64,000 nt of DNA from Nitrospirillum amazonense (lineage in GTDB: Bacteria; Pseudomonadota; Alphaproteobacteria; Azospirillales; Azospirillaceae). The notes under the pieces were generated by a model. It saw only the letters and a list, made by a program, of their open reading frames with translations. It made no database searches and was not told the origin of the DNA. How positions within the stretch are numbered: the stretch's first letter is position 1; each line of letters begins with the position of its first letter. The position numbers and the translations under genes are program-made. Of the stretch, positions 55,328 to 63,744 are shown piece by piece. The DNA lies in contig NZ_VITN01000005.1 of NCBI RefSeq assembly GCF_007828045.1, positions 208,510 through 272,509 of the forward strand, given 5' to 3'.

Positions 55328-56620
55328 TTACCGCGACCTTACCTGCGCGGTGTTCGCGCCATCCAGGACGATGCCGTCCACCTGGGCGTCGCGCATGTCT
55401 GCGCCGCTCAGGTCGGCCTCGCGCAGCACGGCGCCGCGCAGGTTCGCCCCCCGCAGGTTGGCGCTGCGCAGGCGGGCGCGGGTCAGACGTGCCGGCCATT
55501 TGCGGTCCGGCTGCTCGGCGCTTTCCAGCAGGCCCAGGTTGGCGTTCTGCAGGTCGGCGCCGTTCAGGTGGGCGCGCTCGAAATTGGCGCCCCGGGCGTC
55601 CACGCCCACCAGCACCGCGTCCTGCAAGTCCACGCATTCCAGGTCGGCCATGACCAGGGATGCCCCCGTCAGCACCAGGCGGCGGGCCACGGCATAGGCC
55701 ATCTTGGCCGCCGTCAGGTTGCGGCCCGAGAGGGTGAGCCCGCTCAGGTCGCGGCCCGACAGGTCGGCACGGGCGCCGGAGCGGCCGGCCGCGGCCACCC
55801 AGACGGCATGGTCCTCGACCAGCTCCATCACCGGCCGGGCGCCTTCCCCGCCTTCACCCGGCAGGACGGCACCCTTGCCGCGCAGCCGGCCGATCAGGCT
55901 GGATTCCATGATGGCGCCACGGAAGTTGGCGTCTTCGAGGATGGCGTCGTTGAAGAGGGCGTCGGTCAAGAGCGCCCCGGCGAAGGAGGTGCCGTGCAGC
56001 CTGGTTTCAGACAGGTTGGCGCCCTGCATGTTGGCCCCCTTGAACACGGCGCCGCGCAGGTCGGCGCCCCGGAAATCCACCCCCGCGAGGTTGGCGTCGG
56101 TGAAGTCGGCGTTCAGGGTCCAGGCGCCATTCATGCGGCTTTCGCCCATGTCGGCGCCGATGGCGATGGCGGAGGTCAGATCGGGGATGCGGCCGTCGAA
56201 GGTTTCCGGCAGGGGCTTGCCGCCGCGATAGACGGCCAGCACCGCCTCGCGCACGTCCGCCTCGCGCATGCGGGCCTTGGTCAGGTCGGCGCCGCGCATG
56301 CTGACGCCGCGCAGGTCGGATTTCGACAGGTCGGCCTGACGCAGGCAGGCCAGGCGGAAATCGCAGGCGAAAAGGGACGCGTTGCGCAGCCGCGTGCCCA
56401 CCAGCTGGGCCTGGTCCAGGCGGCTGCCCGTCAGGTCGGCGTCGGTCAGGTTCAGCGTGGACAGGACCGCACCGCGCAGGTCGTGCAGGATGAAGGCGAA
56501 ACGGGCGCCACCGATGCGCCCCTCGATCAGCCGTTCATGCTTGCGGGCCGCCTCGATGACCTCGGTCGGGGTCACCCGCCGAAATTCAAACCCGTCCTGG
56601 TACTGACGTTCAGGATGCAT
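55328..56620 (-). CDS. Pentapeptide-repeat protein
   Basis: A 430-residue protein with two blocks of A(D/N)LxX pentapeptide repeats, about residues 40-130 and 165-270, then 280-425, interrupted by a non-repeat segment (about 120-165, with VYRGGKPLPETF) and another (about 250-275). Such repeats fold as a right-handed quadrilateral beta-helix. Some family members mimic DNA and protect gyrase, but most have no known role. There is no signal peptide. It has an N-terminal segment (YQDGFEFRRVTPTEVIEAARKH) before the repeats that may be a separate small domain. Confidence 0.93.
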   Translation of the reverse strand: MHPERQYQDGFEFRRVTPTEVIEAARKHERLIEGRIGGARFAFILHDLRGAVLSTLNLTDADLTGSRLDQAQLVGTRLRNASLFACDFRLACLRQADLSKSDLRGVSMRGADLTKARMREADVREAVLAVYRGGKPLPETFDGRIPDLTSAIAIGADMGESRMNGAWTLNADFTDANLAGVDFRGADLRGAVFKGANMQGANLSETRLHGTSFAGALLTDALFNDAILEDANFRGAIMESSLIGRLRGKGAVLPGEGGEGARPVMELVEDHAVWVAAAGRSGARADLSGRDLSGLTLSGRNLTAAKMAYAVARRLVLTGASLVMADLECVDLQDAVLVGVDARGANFERAHLNGADLQNANLGLLESAEQPDRKWPARLTRARLRSANLRGANLRGAVLREADLSGADMRDAQVDGIVLDGANTAQVRSR

Positions 56621-56648
56621 GCAGCCTAGCCACCCGAATTACCTCCAT

Positions 56649-56666
56649 CGCCCTGAAATCAGGGCG
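56649..56666. promoter_or_regulatory. Palindrome upstream of pentapeptide gene
   Basis: CGCCCTGA and TCAGGGCG flank AA, a perfect 8+2+8 inverted repeat about 30 bp upstream of the pentapeptide-repeat start. There is no T run, so an operator is more likely than a terminator. A second, 14-bp palindrome TATTTCCGGAAATA lies at 56718-56731, next to the end of the 86-residue gene. Confidence 0.5.
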
Positions 56667-56742
56667 TTGACTACATTGTTACACCAGCACTGGGTATTTA
56701 GAAGCGGATTCACCCGGTATTTCCGGAAATAAACCATCGATC

Positions 56743-57003
56743 CTAAGATACAAACTTGCGGCAATTCTCAACCATCGTGCCGTACAGGGCACGGATCAAC
56801 TCTGACGGGCGCAGTCGGCCAAAGGGGATGTTTTCAATCGCGTACTCCACCAGTACTTCCGGGGGCTTGACCGGGACGATCTCAAAACCCGCCTTGCGCA
56901 GGCCGTCAACTACAGCTTGGGCCTGCTTGGTGTAATTTTCGTTAAAGAAAGTTTTGTCCGCGCGCTTGATGGCTTGGGCGATGGTGTCGACGATCTGAGC
57001 CAA
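56743..57003 (-). CDS. Conserved hypothetical protein, 86 residues
   Basis: A small soluble protein with an amphipathic helix (DTIAQAIKRADKTFFNENY), a central alpha/beta segment (AVVDGLRKAGFEIVPVKPPEVL) and a C-terminal helix ending CRKFVS. It is less GC-rich than its neighbours, especially in codon third positions. No family is recognised. It is 44 bp downstream of the Mpo1-like gene on the same strand and could be co-transcribed. Function unknown. Confidence 0.65.
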   Translation of the reverse strand: MAQIVDTIAQAIKRADKTFFNENYTKQAQAVVDGLRKAGFEIVPVKPPEVLVEYAIENIPFGRLRPSELIRALYGTMVENCRKFVS

Positions 57004-57047
57004 GGCGGCTTATCCTTTGGTGGCAGGCCTGTAAGGGCAACGGTCCA

Positions 57048-57389
57048 TCAGTGGCTGACGCCGTGGCGGCGCAACTCGGCCCCCAGCCGGCCGGCCACGA
57101 ACAGGAAGAACATGCGAAAATCGCTGATCAGCGACCAGAGCGGATAGGTGAAGGTGGCGGGCCGGTTGTGCTCTACGAAGAAGTGGCTGATCCACGCGAA
57201 GAGGTAGCCGCATACCGGGGCGGCGGCGAAGTAGCGCCAATTTCCCGTGACCAGGCCGGCGGCCAGCGCCAGCAGCACCAGGCCGGTGCCCACGAAGTGC
57301 CAGGCCCGCGTGGCCGGCAGGGCGTGTTCGCCCAGGTAGAAGGGCCAGAACGCGTCATAGGTGGCGATGCGCGGTTCGTGTGCCGTCAT
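57048..57389 (-). CDS. Mpo1-like (DUF962) membrane protein
   Basis: A 113-residue protein of the DUF962/Mpo1 family with two to three hydrophobic segments. Conserved residues are FWPFYLGEH, HFVGTGLVLLALA, and WISHFFVEHNRPATFTYPLWSL, whose histidines bind iron in yeast Mpo1, a dioxygenase of fatty-acid alpha-oxidation. Length suits the short bacterial members. ATG 57389 has a strong GGGAGGGAAG; the frame upstream to 57458 is Arg/Ala-rich and rejected. Activity in bacteria is not proven. Confidence 0.85.
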   Translation of the reverse strand: MTAHEPRIATYDAFWPFYLGEHALPATRAWHFVGTGLVLLALAAGLVTGNWRYFAAAPVCGYLFAWISHFFVEHNRPATFTYPLWSLISDFRMFFLFVAGRLGAELRRHGVSH

Positions 57390-57565
57390 GGTCTTCCCTC
57401 CCAGTCTAGACGCCGCCGGCCCGTTCGCGGGGCGGCACTGACGCCTGCGCGCTTGCAAAGCCCGCCGGCCGGCCTTAAGTCTCCGCCGGATTAGACCAGA
57501 GCGGCCCCCGCCCCCGCAAGCGGCCCCGCCCCCTGGTCCCCGCCAGAGATATGAGGAGCATGACC

Positions 57566-58582
57566 ATGGGCTATAAAGTCGCCGTCGTGGGCGCCACGGG
57601 CAATGTCGGGCGCGAGATGCTGCAAATCCTGGCGGAACGGGAATTCCCGGTGAGCGAGGTCGTGGCCCTGGCGTCCGAGCGGTCCATCGGGTCGGAGATC
57701 AGCTTCGGCGACGATGACCTGCGTGTCCAGGATCTGGCCAAGTTCGACTTTACCGGCACCGACATCGTGCTGTCCTCGGCCGGCGCCAAGGTGTCCGCCC
57801 AGTTCGCGCCCAAGGCCGCCGCCGCCGGCGCCGTGGTCATCGACAACACCAGCCATTTCCGCATGGATCCGGACGTGCCCCTGGTCGTGCCGGAGGTGAA
57901 CCCCGAGGCCATCGCCGGCTACAAGAAGAAGGGCATCATCGCCAACCCCAACTGCTCCACCATCCAGATGGTGGTGGCGCTGAAGCCCCTGCACGACCTG
58001 GCCCGCATCCGCCGCGTGGTGGTGTCGACCTACCAGTCCGTGTCGGGCGCCGGCAAGGAGGCGATGGACGAGCTGTTCACCCAGACCCGCGCCATCTATG
58101 TGAATGATCCCGTCGAGAAGAAGCAATTCACCAAGCAGATCGCCTTCAACGTCATCCCCCACATCGACGTCTTCATGGAAGACGGCACCACCAAGGAAGA
58201 GTGGAAGATGACGGTGGAGACCAAGAAGATCCTGGATCCGTCCATCAAGGTGACGGCCACCTGCGTGCGCGTGCCGGTGTTCATCGCCCATTCCGAGGCG
58301 ATCAATGTGGAGTTCGAGAACCCCATCAGCGCCGATGAGGCCCGCGCCGCCCTGCGCCGGGCCAAGGGCGTGTCGCTGATCGACCATCAGGCCGACGAGG
58401 GCTATGTCACCCCCGTCGAGGCCGCCGGCGACGACCTGGTGTTCGTCAGCCGCCTGCGCGAGGACATCACGGTGGAGAACGGCCTGAACCTATGGGTCGT
58501 CTCCGACAACCTGCGCAAGGGGGCGGCCCTGAACGCCGTGCAGATCGCCGAACGGCTGGTGAAGGACCATTTGAAGAAGTAG
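57566..58582 (+). CDS. asd: Aspartate-semialdehyde dehydrogenase
   Basis: Reduces aspartyl phosphate to aspartate semialdehyde, the branch point to lysine/diaminopimelate, methionine and threonine. It has 338 residues. NADP-binding GATGNVGREM is at the N terminus, the catalytic cysteine is C130 in ANPNCSTIQMVVAL, and the active-site His is in the CVRVPVFIAHSEAI segment. ATG 57566 is chosen over 57551 and 57560 because GAGGAG (57553-57558) sits 7 nt upstream. A strong terminator follows. Confidence 0.97.
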   Translation: MGYKVAVVGATGNVGREMLQILAEREFPVSEVVALASERSIGSEISFGDDDLRVQDLAKFDFTGTDIVLSSAGAKVSAQFAPKAAAAGAVVIDNTSHFRMDPDVPLVVPEVNPEAIAGYKKKGIIANPNCSTIQMVVALKPLHDLARIRRVVVSTYQSVSGAGKEAMDELFTQTRAIYVNDPVEKKQFTKQIAFNVIPHIDVFMEDGTTKEEWKMTVETKKILDPSIKVTATCVRVPVFIAHSEAINVEFENPISADEARAALRRAKGVSLIDHQADEGYVTPVEAAGDDLVFVSRLREDITVENGLNLWVVSDNLRKGAALNAVQIAERLVKDHLKK

Positions 58583-58605
58583 GCGGCCGGCTGACCGCAC
58601 TCAGG

Positions 58606-58641
58606 AAAGGGCGCCGCCTCATTGAGGCCGGCGCCCTTTTT
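58606..58641 (+). terminator. Intrinsic terminator after asd
   Basis: A 15-bp stem with one bulged C (58606-58620 with 58624-58639) and an ATT loop is followed by T5 (58637-58641). It ends the asd transcript before the convergent thioredoxin-like gene. Confidence 0.88.
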
Positions 58642-58659
58642 CATGGCGTGAACAGGGGC

Positions 58660-59157
58660 TCAGATGCGGGAGCCTGGCGCCTTGGCGCCCCATTCCGTCA
58701 GGAAGGCCGCCACCTTGCCGGTATCGTAGCCCTTGCCCTGTTCCAGCAGCCCGGTGTCCTGGGAGTGCAGCACCTTGCCCTCGCCATCCAGGACGAACAG
58801 GTGGGGATAGCCCGCCACCTTGGGCCACTGGCCCAGCAACGCCTCGTTCTTGTTCTCCTTGCTCCAGTTCACCTTCACGGTGACGAAGCCCTGGTCCCGC
58901 ATCGTGCGCAGCCGCGCGTCATCGGTGAACAGGGCATCGAAGCGGTGGCACCACACGCACCATTCGCCGCCCACATCCACCAGCACCCGCTTGCCCTGCG
59001 CCTTGGCCTGGGATACCGCCACGGCCACATCATGGGCGGCATCGCGGACGGGATCGAATTTCTCCACCGCGACGGGTGCGGCGTCCGCGGCACGGGTGGG
59101 CATTGGCACCATCAGCGGCGCCACCGCCAGGGACAGCGCGATCAGCAGGGGACGCAT
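58660..59157 (-). CDS. Exported thioredoxin-like protein
   Basis: A 165-residue exported protein with a signal peptide (LIALSLAVAPLMVPMPTRA-A) and a thioredoxin fold. The active site is EWCVWCH (C67, C70), in the DUF255/Trx-7 type, followed by VTVKVNWSKENKN and GYPHLFVLDGEGKVL with a cis-proline. It probably reduces or isomerises disulfides in the periplasm. It is 14 bp downstream of the 179-residue exported protein and may serve it. Confidence 0.85.
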   Translation of the reverse strand: MRPLLIALSLAVAPLMVPMPTRAADAAPVAVEKFDPVRDAAHDVAVAVSQAKAQGKRVLVDVGGEWCVWCHRFDALFTDDARLRTMRDQGFVTVKVNWSKENKNEALLGQWPKVAGYPHLFVLDGEGKVLHSQDTGLLEQGKGYDTGKVAAFLTEWGAKAPGSRI

Positions 59158-59171
59158 CAGGGCTACTTCTC

Positions 59172-59711
59172 TCACGACTGCTTGGCCGTCACTTCCAGTT
59201 CGCAGATGGGGGAGGCCATGCCGCGCGCCGACAGGCGGACATGCATGCCCTGGGCGTCGCGCACCTTCAGCGTGGTGGCGGCGCCGGCGGCTAGGTCCAT
59301 GGTGCGGCCGGCCGTGGCCACCGTGCTGTCGGTCAGGATGTATTCCAGGGTGCAGCGGCGGTTGCCGATGTTGTGGAACAGGGCCTCGCCCGGGCCGCTG
59401 ATCTTGAAGCCGAAGCTGCGTCCGTCGTTGAAATCCATGCGGCCGGCGCAGGGGCTGCCCGCCCCCACCACGCATTCCACGTCGCGCGGCGGCGCCTTGG
59501 CGTTGCCCACCAGGCGGGGATCGCGCAGCAGCGGCTGGTTGGCGGTGACCGGCTCACCGGCACCGGGCGCACCATCCTGCGGCGGAGGAGCGGCCTGAGC
59601 CCAGGCGCCGCCGGCGGCCAGGCACAGCAAAGCCGCCAGCAGGGCGCCTTCCAGTTGGGTGCCACGGCGCGTTGCGGAAGGGTCGAACGGGCGGCGGGTA
59701 CGCGACGGCAT
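59172..59711 (-). CDS. Exported hypothetical protein
   Basis: A 179-residue protein with a Sec signal peptide (ALLAALLCLAAGGAWA-Q) after an Arg-rich N terminus. The mature part starts with a Pro/Gly-rich segment and continues as a probable beta-sandwich (AGRMDFNDGRSFGFKISGPG, RCTLEYILTDSTVAT, CELEVTAKQS). Four cysteines could form two disulfides, which fits the linked thioredoxin-like gene. No family recognised. Confidence 0.65.
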   Translation of the reverse strand: MPSRTRRPFDPSATRRGTQLEGALLAALLCLAAGGAWAQAAPPPQDGAPGAGEPVTANQPLLRDPRLVGNAKAPPRDVECVVGAGSPCAGRMDFNDGRSFGFKISGPGEALFHNIGNRRCTLEYILTDSTVATAGRTMDLAAGAATTLKVRDAQGMHVRLSARGMASPICELEVTAKQS

Positions 59712-59940
59712 CGGGGAAAGGCTCCTCGTGGCAATGGACCAGCCCCCAAGGGACGGGGCGGACGGCCTGTCCTAGGGGTAGCCCCGCCGCAGCCTGTGGG
59801 CAAGCCGCATGACGCGGGACAAGGGGACGCGAAGACTGTTACCACGGATGGAAGGCCGCCGGCCGTCGCCCCCGTCACAGGACGGCGCTATCGTGCCGCA
59901 AATCCGTCCGCCCATCTTGCCCATCTTGTAAGAGCCGCCC

Positions 59941-60840
59941 ATGCCCGTCACCGCCCGTCCCCGCCGTTCCGCCCTGTACATGCCGGGGTCCAACGCCCGC
60001 GCGCTGGAAAAGGCCAAGGGCCTGGACGCCGACGTCCTGATCCTGGATCTGGAGGATGCGGTGGCGCCGGACGCCAAGGATCTGGCGCGCGACCAGGTGC
60101 TGGCCGCCGTGGCCGCCGGCGGCTTCGGCCGGCGCGAGGTGCTGATTCGCGTCAACGGCCTGGACACGCCCTGGGGCCATGCAGACCTGGCGGCGGTGGC
60201 CCGGTCGGGGGCCCATGGCGTGCTGATCCCCAAGGTGGAGTCGGCCGAAGCGGTGCGTCAGGCGGACCGTCTGCTGGCGGCGGAGGGGGCGACCAACGAC
60301 CTTCCCCTGTGGGTCATGATGGAAACCGCCCTGGGCATGCTGAACGCCAGGGAAATCGCCTCCGCCTCCCCCCGCCTGGCCGGCATGGTGCTGGGCACAT
60401 CGGATTTGGCCAAGGAACTGCACGCCCAGCATACGCCGATGCGCCTGCCCATGATCACGGCCCTGGGCCTATGCCTGCTGGCAGCCCGCGCCCACGGCCT
60501 GGCCATCCTGGACGGCGTGCACCTGGACCTGGATGACGACGCAGGCCTGGACGCCAGTTGCCGCCAGGGGGTGGAGCTGGGCTTTGACGGCAAGACCCTG
60601 ATCCATCCCAAGCAGTTGGCCGCCGCCAACGCCGCCTTCGCCCCCGACACCGCGTCGCTGGACCGCGCCCGACGGATCATCGCCGCCCATGCCGAGGCCA
60701 TGGCCCAGGGCAAGGCCGTCGTGCTGGTGGACGGCCGCCTGGTGGAAGCCCTGCACGTGGCCGAGGCCCACCGCCTGGTGGCGCTGGCGGAGGCGATCGG
60801 GACGCCGGCGACGGACGGCGCGAACCAGCCCTCCCCTTAA
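59941..60840 (+). CDS. CitE-like HpcH/HpaI aldolase-family lyase
   Basis: A 299-residue TIM-barrel lyase of the citrate lyase beta subunit-like/malyl-CoA lyase group. Visible marks are RSALYMPGSNARALEKA, the Mg-binding and catalytic LILDLEDAV, RVNGLDTPWG, VMMETALGMLNAREIA and FDGKTLIHPKQ. Related enzymes are malyl-CoA/citramalyl-CoA lyases or thioesterases. No citrate lyase alpha or gamma genes are nearby, so a CoA-thioester substrate is more likely than citrate. It converges with the paralogue pair, with 10 bp between stops. Confidence 0.87.
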   Translation: MPVTARPRRSALYMPGSNARALEKAKGLDADVLILDLEDAVAPDAKDLARDQVLAAVAAGGFGRREVLIRVNGLDTPWGHADLAAVARSGAHGVLIPKVESAEAVRQADRLLAAEGATNDLPLWVMMETALGMLNAREIASASPRLAGMVLGTSDLAKELHAQHTPMRLPMITALGLCLLAARAHGLAILDGVHLDLDDDAGLDASCRQGVELGFDGKTLIHPKQLAAANAAFAPDTASLDRARRIIAAHAEAMAQGKAVVLVDGRLVEALHVAEAHRLVALAEAIGTPATDGANQPSP

Positions 60841-60850
60841 GCCGGATCGC

Positions 60851-61861
60851 TCAGGTTTCCCCCTTCGCGGCGCGGCGCTCCACGGTCACCGGCTGGATGG
60901 CGTAGCCACCGAAAGCCGTCAGCGCCGCCTGCATCATCGACCAGGCCCAGTTCTCAGGCTTGCCGTCGTTCAACCTGAACCACCCGATGTAGTTCTTGGA
61001 ATAGCCCGGCTCCCGGAACCCCATTTTGTTCAACTTGCGGCCAACCGCCGCCGTGATCACGCTGCGCAAGGTTGGATTGGCCTCCGCGGACTCGATCTCG
61101 CACGGGATCACAGGCTCAGCCGTCTTGCTGCACTGGATGTGAAACTCACCCCAACTGAGAACGACGCCCCGGCGACCAGGCCCGCTCACCCCCAGCAGCC
61201 AGGTATAGGCGTCACCGATCTCCTTGACGTTTTGCTTCATCAAGTCCTCCGCCTTGCCGGAATCCATGGGTATGGATTTCAAGGGCTTGGGCAGGCGCGA
61301 CTCATCCTCGTCATCCATGCCCGCGACCTCGCAGTTTTCCTCCAGGTCCTTCTGGGAGCGGTCGTTGAACGCGATCTCCCCGCCGAAGTCATGGCCGGCG
61401 GGATTTCGCGGCGGGCAGGCCACGGCCGGATAGGAACCGGTTTCCGTCACGATGTCAGACGAGTCGACATCGTAACCACCGACCAGCGTGGCGACCATGA
61501 AACCGGCCAGCTTGTCGTTCGGCCACTCCGACGGGTCCAGACGCGCGACGAAATTGCCGGTCTTCCGGTCGGAGACGTAGCCCAATTCCTTCAGGTTCGC
61601 CCGTCGCTTCTTGCTCAAGGCATGGCGCATCCAAGGCTGCCCCCGCGGCCCCGCCGCCTCGCAGGTGATGATCGGCTCATGGGGCGCCCGCCGGCATTGC
61701 ACGAACTGGTCGCCGTCATGCGCCTCCACCGCGGCGCCACGCCCATCCATCTGGTCGGCATGGGCGAGCACCGCGACCGCCTTGGTCAACGCCTCCTGGG
61801 GCGCGCCCTTCGCGTGGGCCCCGGCGATGGGGGGAAACGCCATCGCCGGGGCCCACAACAA
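60851..61861 (-). CDS. Exported two-domain protein, paralogue 2 (possible frameshifted signal)
   Basis: The 336-residue frame is closely similar to the next gene upstream (61897). Each contains two copies of an approximately 100-residue unit: FVQC...CEAAG...GQPWMRH...GY...NF in the first half, and FHIQC...PCEIES...SVITAAVGRKLNKMGF in the second. The frame opens with TTG, and its first residues (LLWAPAMAFPPIAGAHA) look like the core of a signal peptide. An ATG with a good AGGGAG site at 61880 starts MKILRI but is one base out of frame. Either a frameshift or a sequence error truncated the signal, or the TTG is used. Function unknown. Confidence 0.65.
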   Translation of the reverse strand: MLWAPAMAFPPIAGAHAKGAPQEALTKAVAVLAHADQMDGRGAAVEAHDGDQFVQCRRAPHEPIITCEAAGPRGQPWMRHALSKKRRANLKELGYVSDRKTGNFVARLDPSEWPNDKLAGFMVATLVGGYDVDSSDIVTETGSYPAVACPPRNPAGHDFGGEIAFNDRSQKDLEENCEVAGMDDEDESRLPKPLKSIPMDSGKAEDLMKQNVKEIGDAYTWLLGVSGPGRRGVVLSWGEFHIQCSKTAEPVIPCEIESAEANPTLRSVITAAVGRKLNKMGFREPGYSKNYIGWFRLNDGKPENWAWSMMQAALTAFGGYAIQPVTVERRAAKGET

Positions 61862-61896
61862 CGATCCTCAGGATCTTCATTCGGAGGCTCCCTTAT

Positions 61897-62922
61897 TTAG
61901 TTAGGTTTGGAGGTGTGGCGCTTCACCTGCAACGGCAGGAACACGTAGTTGCCAAAACCCTGCTGCGCCGCCTGCGCCAGCGTGTCGGCGATGGCCTTGG
62001 TGTCCTTGTCCCGGGCACCCTTGTGGAGCAGAAAGTTCTGGGCGTAGTTCAGGGAATAGCCGGGCTCCAGGAACCCAAGCTTTTCCAGCCGGCGGCCGGC
62101 GGCGGCGTTCAGCACCGGCTTCAGCCGAGGCATGATGTCGGCGGACACCACCTCGCACTGCATCGACGGGTCCTCCGCCTTCATGCACTGGATGTAGAAG
62201 TCACCCCAGGAAAAGATGGCTATGTGATGCTCCGGCCCCGTGCCGCCGGCCACCCAGTCCACCGCCTCCGCGATGGTCTTGTATTGCCGGGACAGCAGGT
62301 CCGCCGCGTCGTCCGGCATGCGCGGCTGGGGTGGCAGGGGATCGTCATCACCGTCCTCATCCTGCCCTTCAAGGCGGCAGCCTTCGGCCACGTTCTCCAC
62401 CGAGGCGCCGAACGCCACGATCTCCCCGCCATATGGATTTCCGGCGGCAACCCGCGCCGGACACTCGGCGGCGGGAAACCACCCATGTCGCATCGTGGGG
62501 TCCTGGCCACTCTTGCCGTACCCTACCTCCAGGGCACGGACCATGAAGGCCATCAGCACCTTGGGTTCAGGCGGCGGATCCCACCGCCGGATGAAGTTCC
62601 CTGTTTGTCGGTCGGCGGTGAAGCCCATCTCCTTCAAGGCGGCACGGCGTTCCTTGGTCAGAACGTGGCGCATCCAGGGCTGGCCGCGCTTTCCGGCCGC
62701 TTCACAAGTGACGATGGTCTGGCGCGGCAGGTGCCAACACTGGACGAACTTGTAACCGTCGCTGACCTCCACCAATCCGCCACGCCCCTCCGGATCATCC
62801 TCATAAAGCTGGGCCTGAACGGTCTTGGTGAGCGACTCCGCGGCCGGTTCCTTCGCCCTGGCCATGCCGATGCCCAACAGAACCAAAGCCACGCCCACGA
62901 CGGCGCCCCTCATCCCTCCCAT
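61897..62922 (-). CDS. Exported two-domain protein, paralogue 1
   Basis: A 341-residue exported protein, with signal peptide GAVVGVALVLLGIGMARA-K. Two internal repeats are visible: residues about 45-135 (KFVQCWHL, TCEAAGKRGQPWMRHVLTKERR, GFTADRQTGNF) and about 205-300 (FYIQCMKAEDPSMQCEVVSADIM, AAGRRLEKLGFLEPGYSLNY). Each keeps two cysteines 10-11 residues apart, an Arg/Leu-rich helix, and a GF...N[FY] ending. ATG 62922 is chosen; ATG 62913 and GTG 62928 are alternatives. It is followed after 35 bp by its paralogue. No family recognised; a periplasmic ligand-binding or chaperone role is speculation. Confidence 0.7.
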   Translation of the reverse strand: MGGMRGAVVGVALVLLGIGMARAKEPAAESLTKTVQAQLYEDDPEGRGGLVEVSDGYKFVQCWHLPRQTIVTCEAAGKRGQPWMRHVLTKERRAALKEMGFTADRQTGNFIRRWDPPPEPKVLMAFMVRALEVGYGKSGQDPTMRHGWFPAAECPARVAAGNPYGGEIVAFGASVENVAEGCRLEGQDEDGDDDPLPPQPRMPDDAADLLSRQYKTIAEAVDWVAGGTGPEHHIAIFSWGDFYIQCMKAEDPSMQCEVVSADIMPRLKPVLNAAAGRRLEKLGFLEPGYSLNYAQNFLLHKGARDKDTKAIADTLAQAAQQGFGNYVFLPLQVKRHTSKPN

Positions 62923-62988
62923 GCCCACACCCCATAGGTTGCCCTATGGGCAATCTACTTGCGAGTGCCATCCTTATCAATGATGCAA

Positions 62989-63744
62989 CTAAGGCGTCTG
63001 CCGGTATTGATAGCGATAAACCGTTGCGAACCCTGCCCGGGCGTAGGTCGCCAGCGCCGGGTGGTTGGCGCCGCCCACCTGGAGATAGGCACGGGTGGCA
63101 CCCGCCTGCGCCCCGGCCGCCGACAGGCGCGCCAGCAGGCGGCGGGACAGGCCCTGGCCGCGCTGCTCCGGGGCCACCAGCACCTTGTAGACGCCGAGCC
63201 AGTCGCGATCCGCGACGCCAAGCGCGCTGCCGGCATAGCGGCCGCCGTCCCAGGCGCTGACATACAGGGTGGGCATGGCGATGGCGTCCAACAGGCGGCG
63301 CATGGGCTCCACCTCCCGGGGTGCCAGCGGCAGGGCCTGAGCATAGGCCGCCAGCATATCGGGGGGCGGTGCCGTATCCACCCGCCAGCGGAGGCCGTCG
63401 TCCGCGACGGCCAGACTGGCGGGGGTGATATCCGCCGCCTGCACCAGGTTCTCCTCCTGCCGCAGGTAGCCGCGGCGGTCCAGTTCCGCCGTCAGCGCCC
63501 CGGGCGCCAGGGGGGTGATGCGGAAACGCGGGGGCAGGCCTTCGCGGGTATAGGCCGCCTCCGCCCGGTCCACCTTGTCCGCCACCGGCAGCACGCCGGC
63601 CGACAGGCAGGTGACCGAGTTGGAGCGGCCGGAATGCCCCTGGGAGAATCGCAGCAGCCAGCCGTCATCGTGAATGGTCTTCAGGGCAGGCCAGGCCGTC
63701 AGGCACAACTCTTCCAGCAGGCGGCACAAGTCGTTGGCGGGCAA
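62989..63744 (-). CDS. GNAT family N-acetyltransferase
   Basis: A GNAT protein with acetyl-CoA motif KVLVAPEQRGQGLSRRLLARL and a C-terminal ARAGFATVYRYQYR, typical of the group whose N terminus reads LEELCLTAWPALKTIHDDGWLLRFSQG. The frame is open upstream to 63882, but the conserved part begins near the TTG at 63744 (LPANDLCRLLEE), which has GAAAG 8 nt upstream, giving 251 residues. Its substrate is unknown. The upstream part (63745-63882) shows no family similarity. Confidence 0.75.
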   Translation of the reverse strand: MPANDLCRLLEELCLTAWPALKTIHDDGWLLRFSQGHSGRSNSVTCLSAGVLPVADKVDRAEAAYTREGLPPRFRITPLAPGALTAELDRRGYLRQEENLVQAADITPASLAVADDGLRWRVDTAPPPDMLAAYAQALPLAPREVEPMRRLLDAIAMPTLYVSAWDGGRYAGSALGVADRDWLGVYKVLVAPEQRGQGLSRRLLARLSAAGAQAGATRAYLQVGGANHPALATYARAGFATVYRYQYRQTP

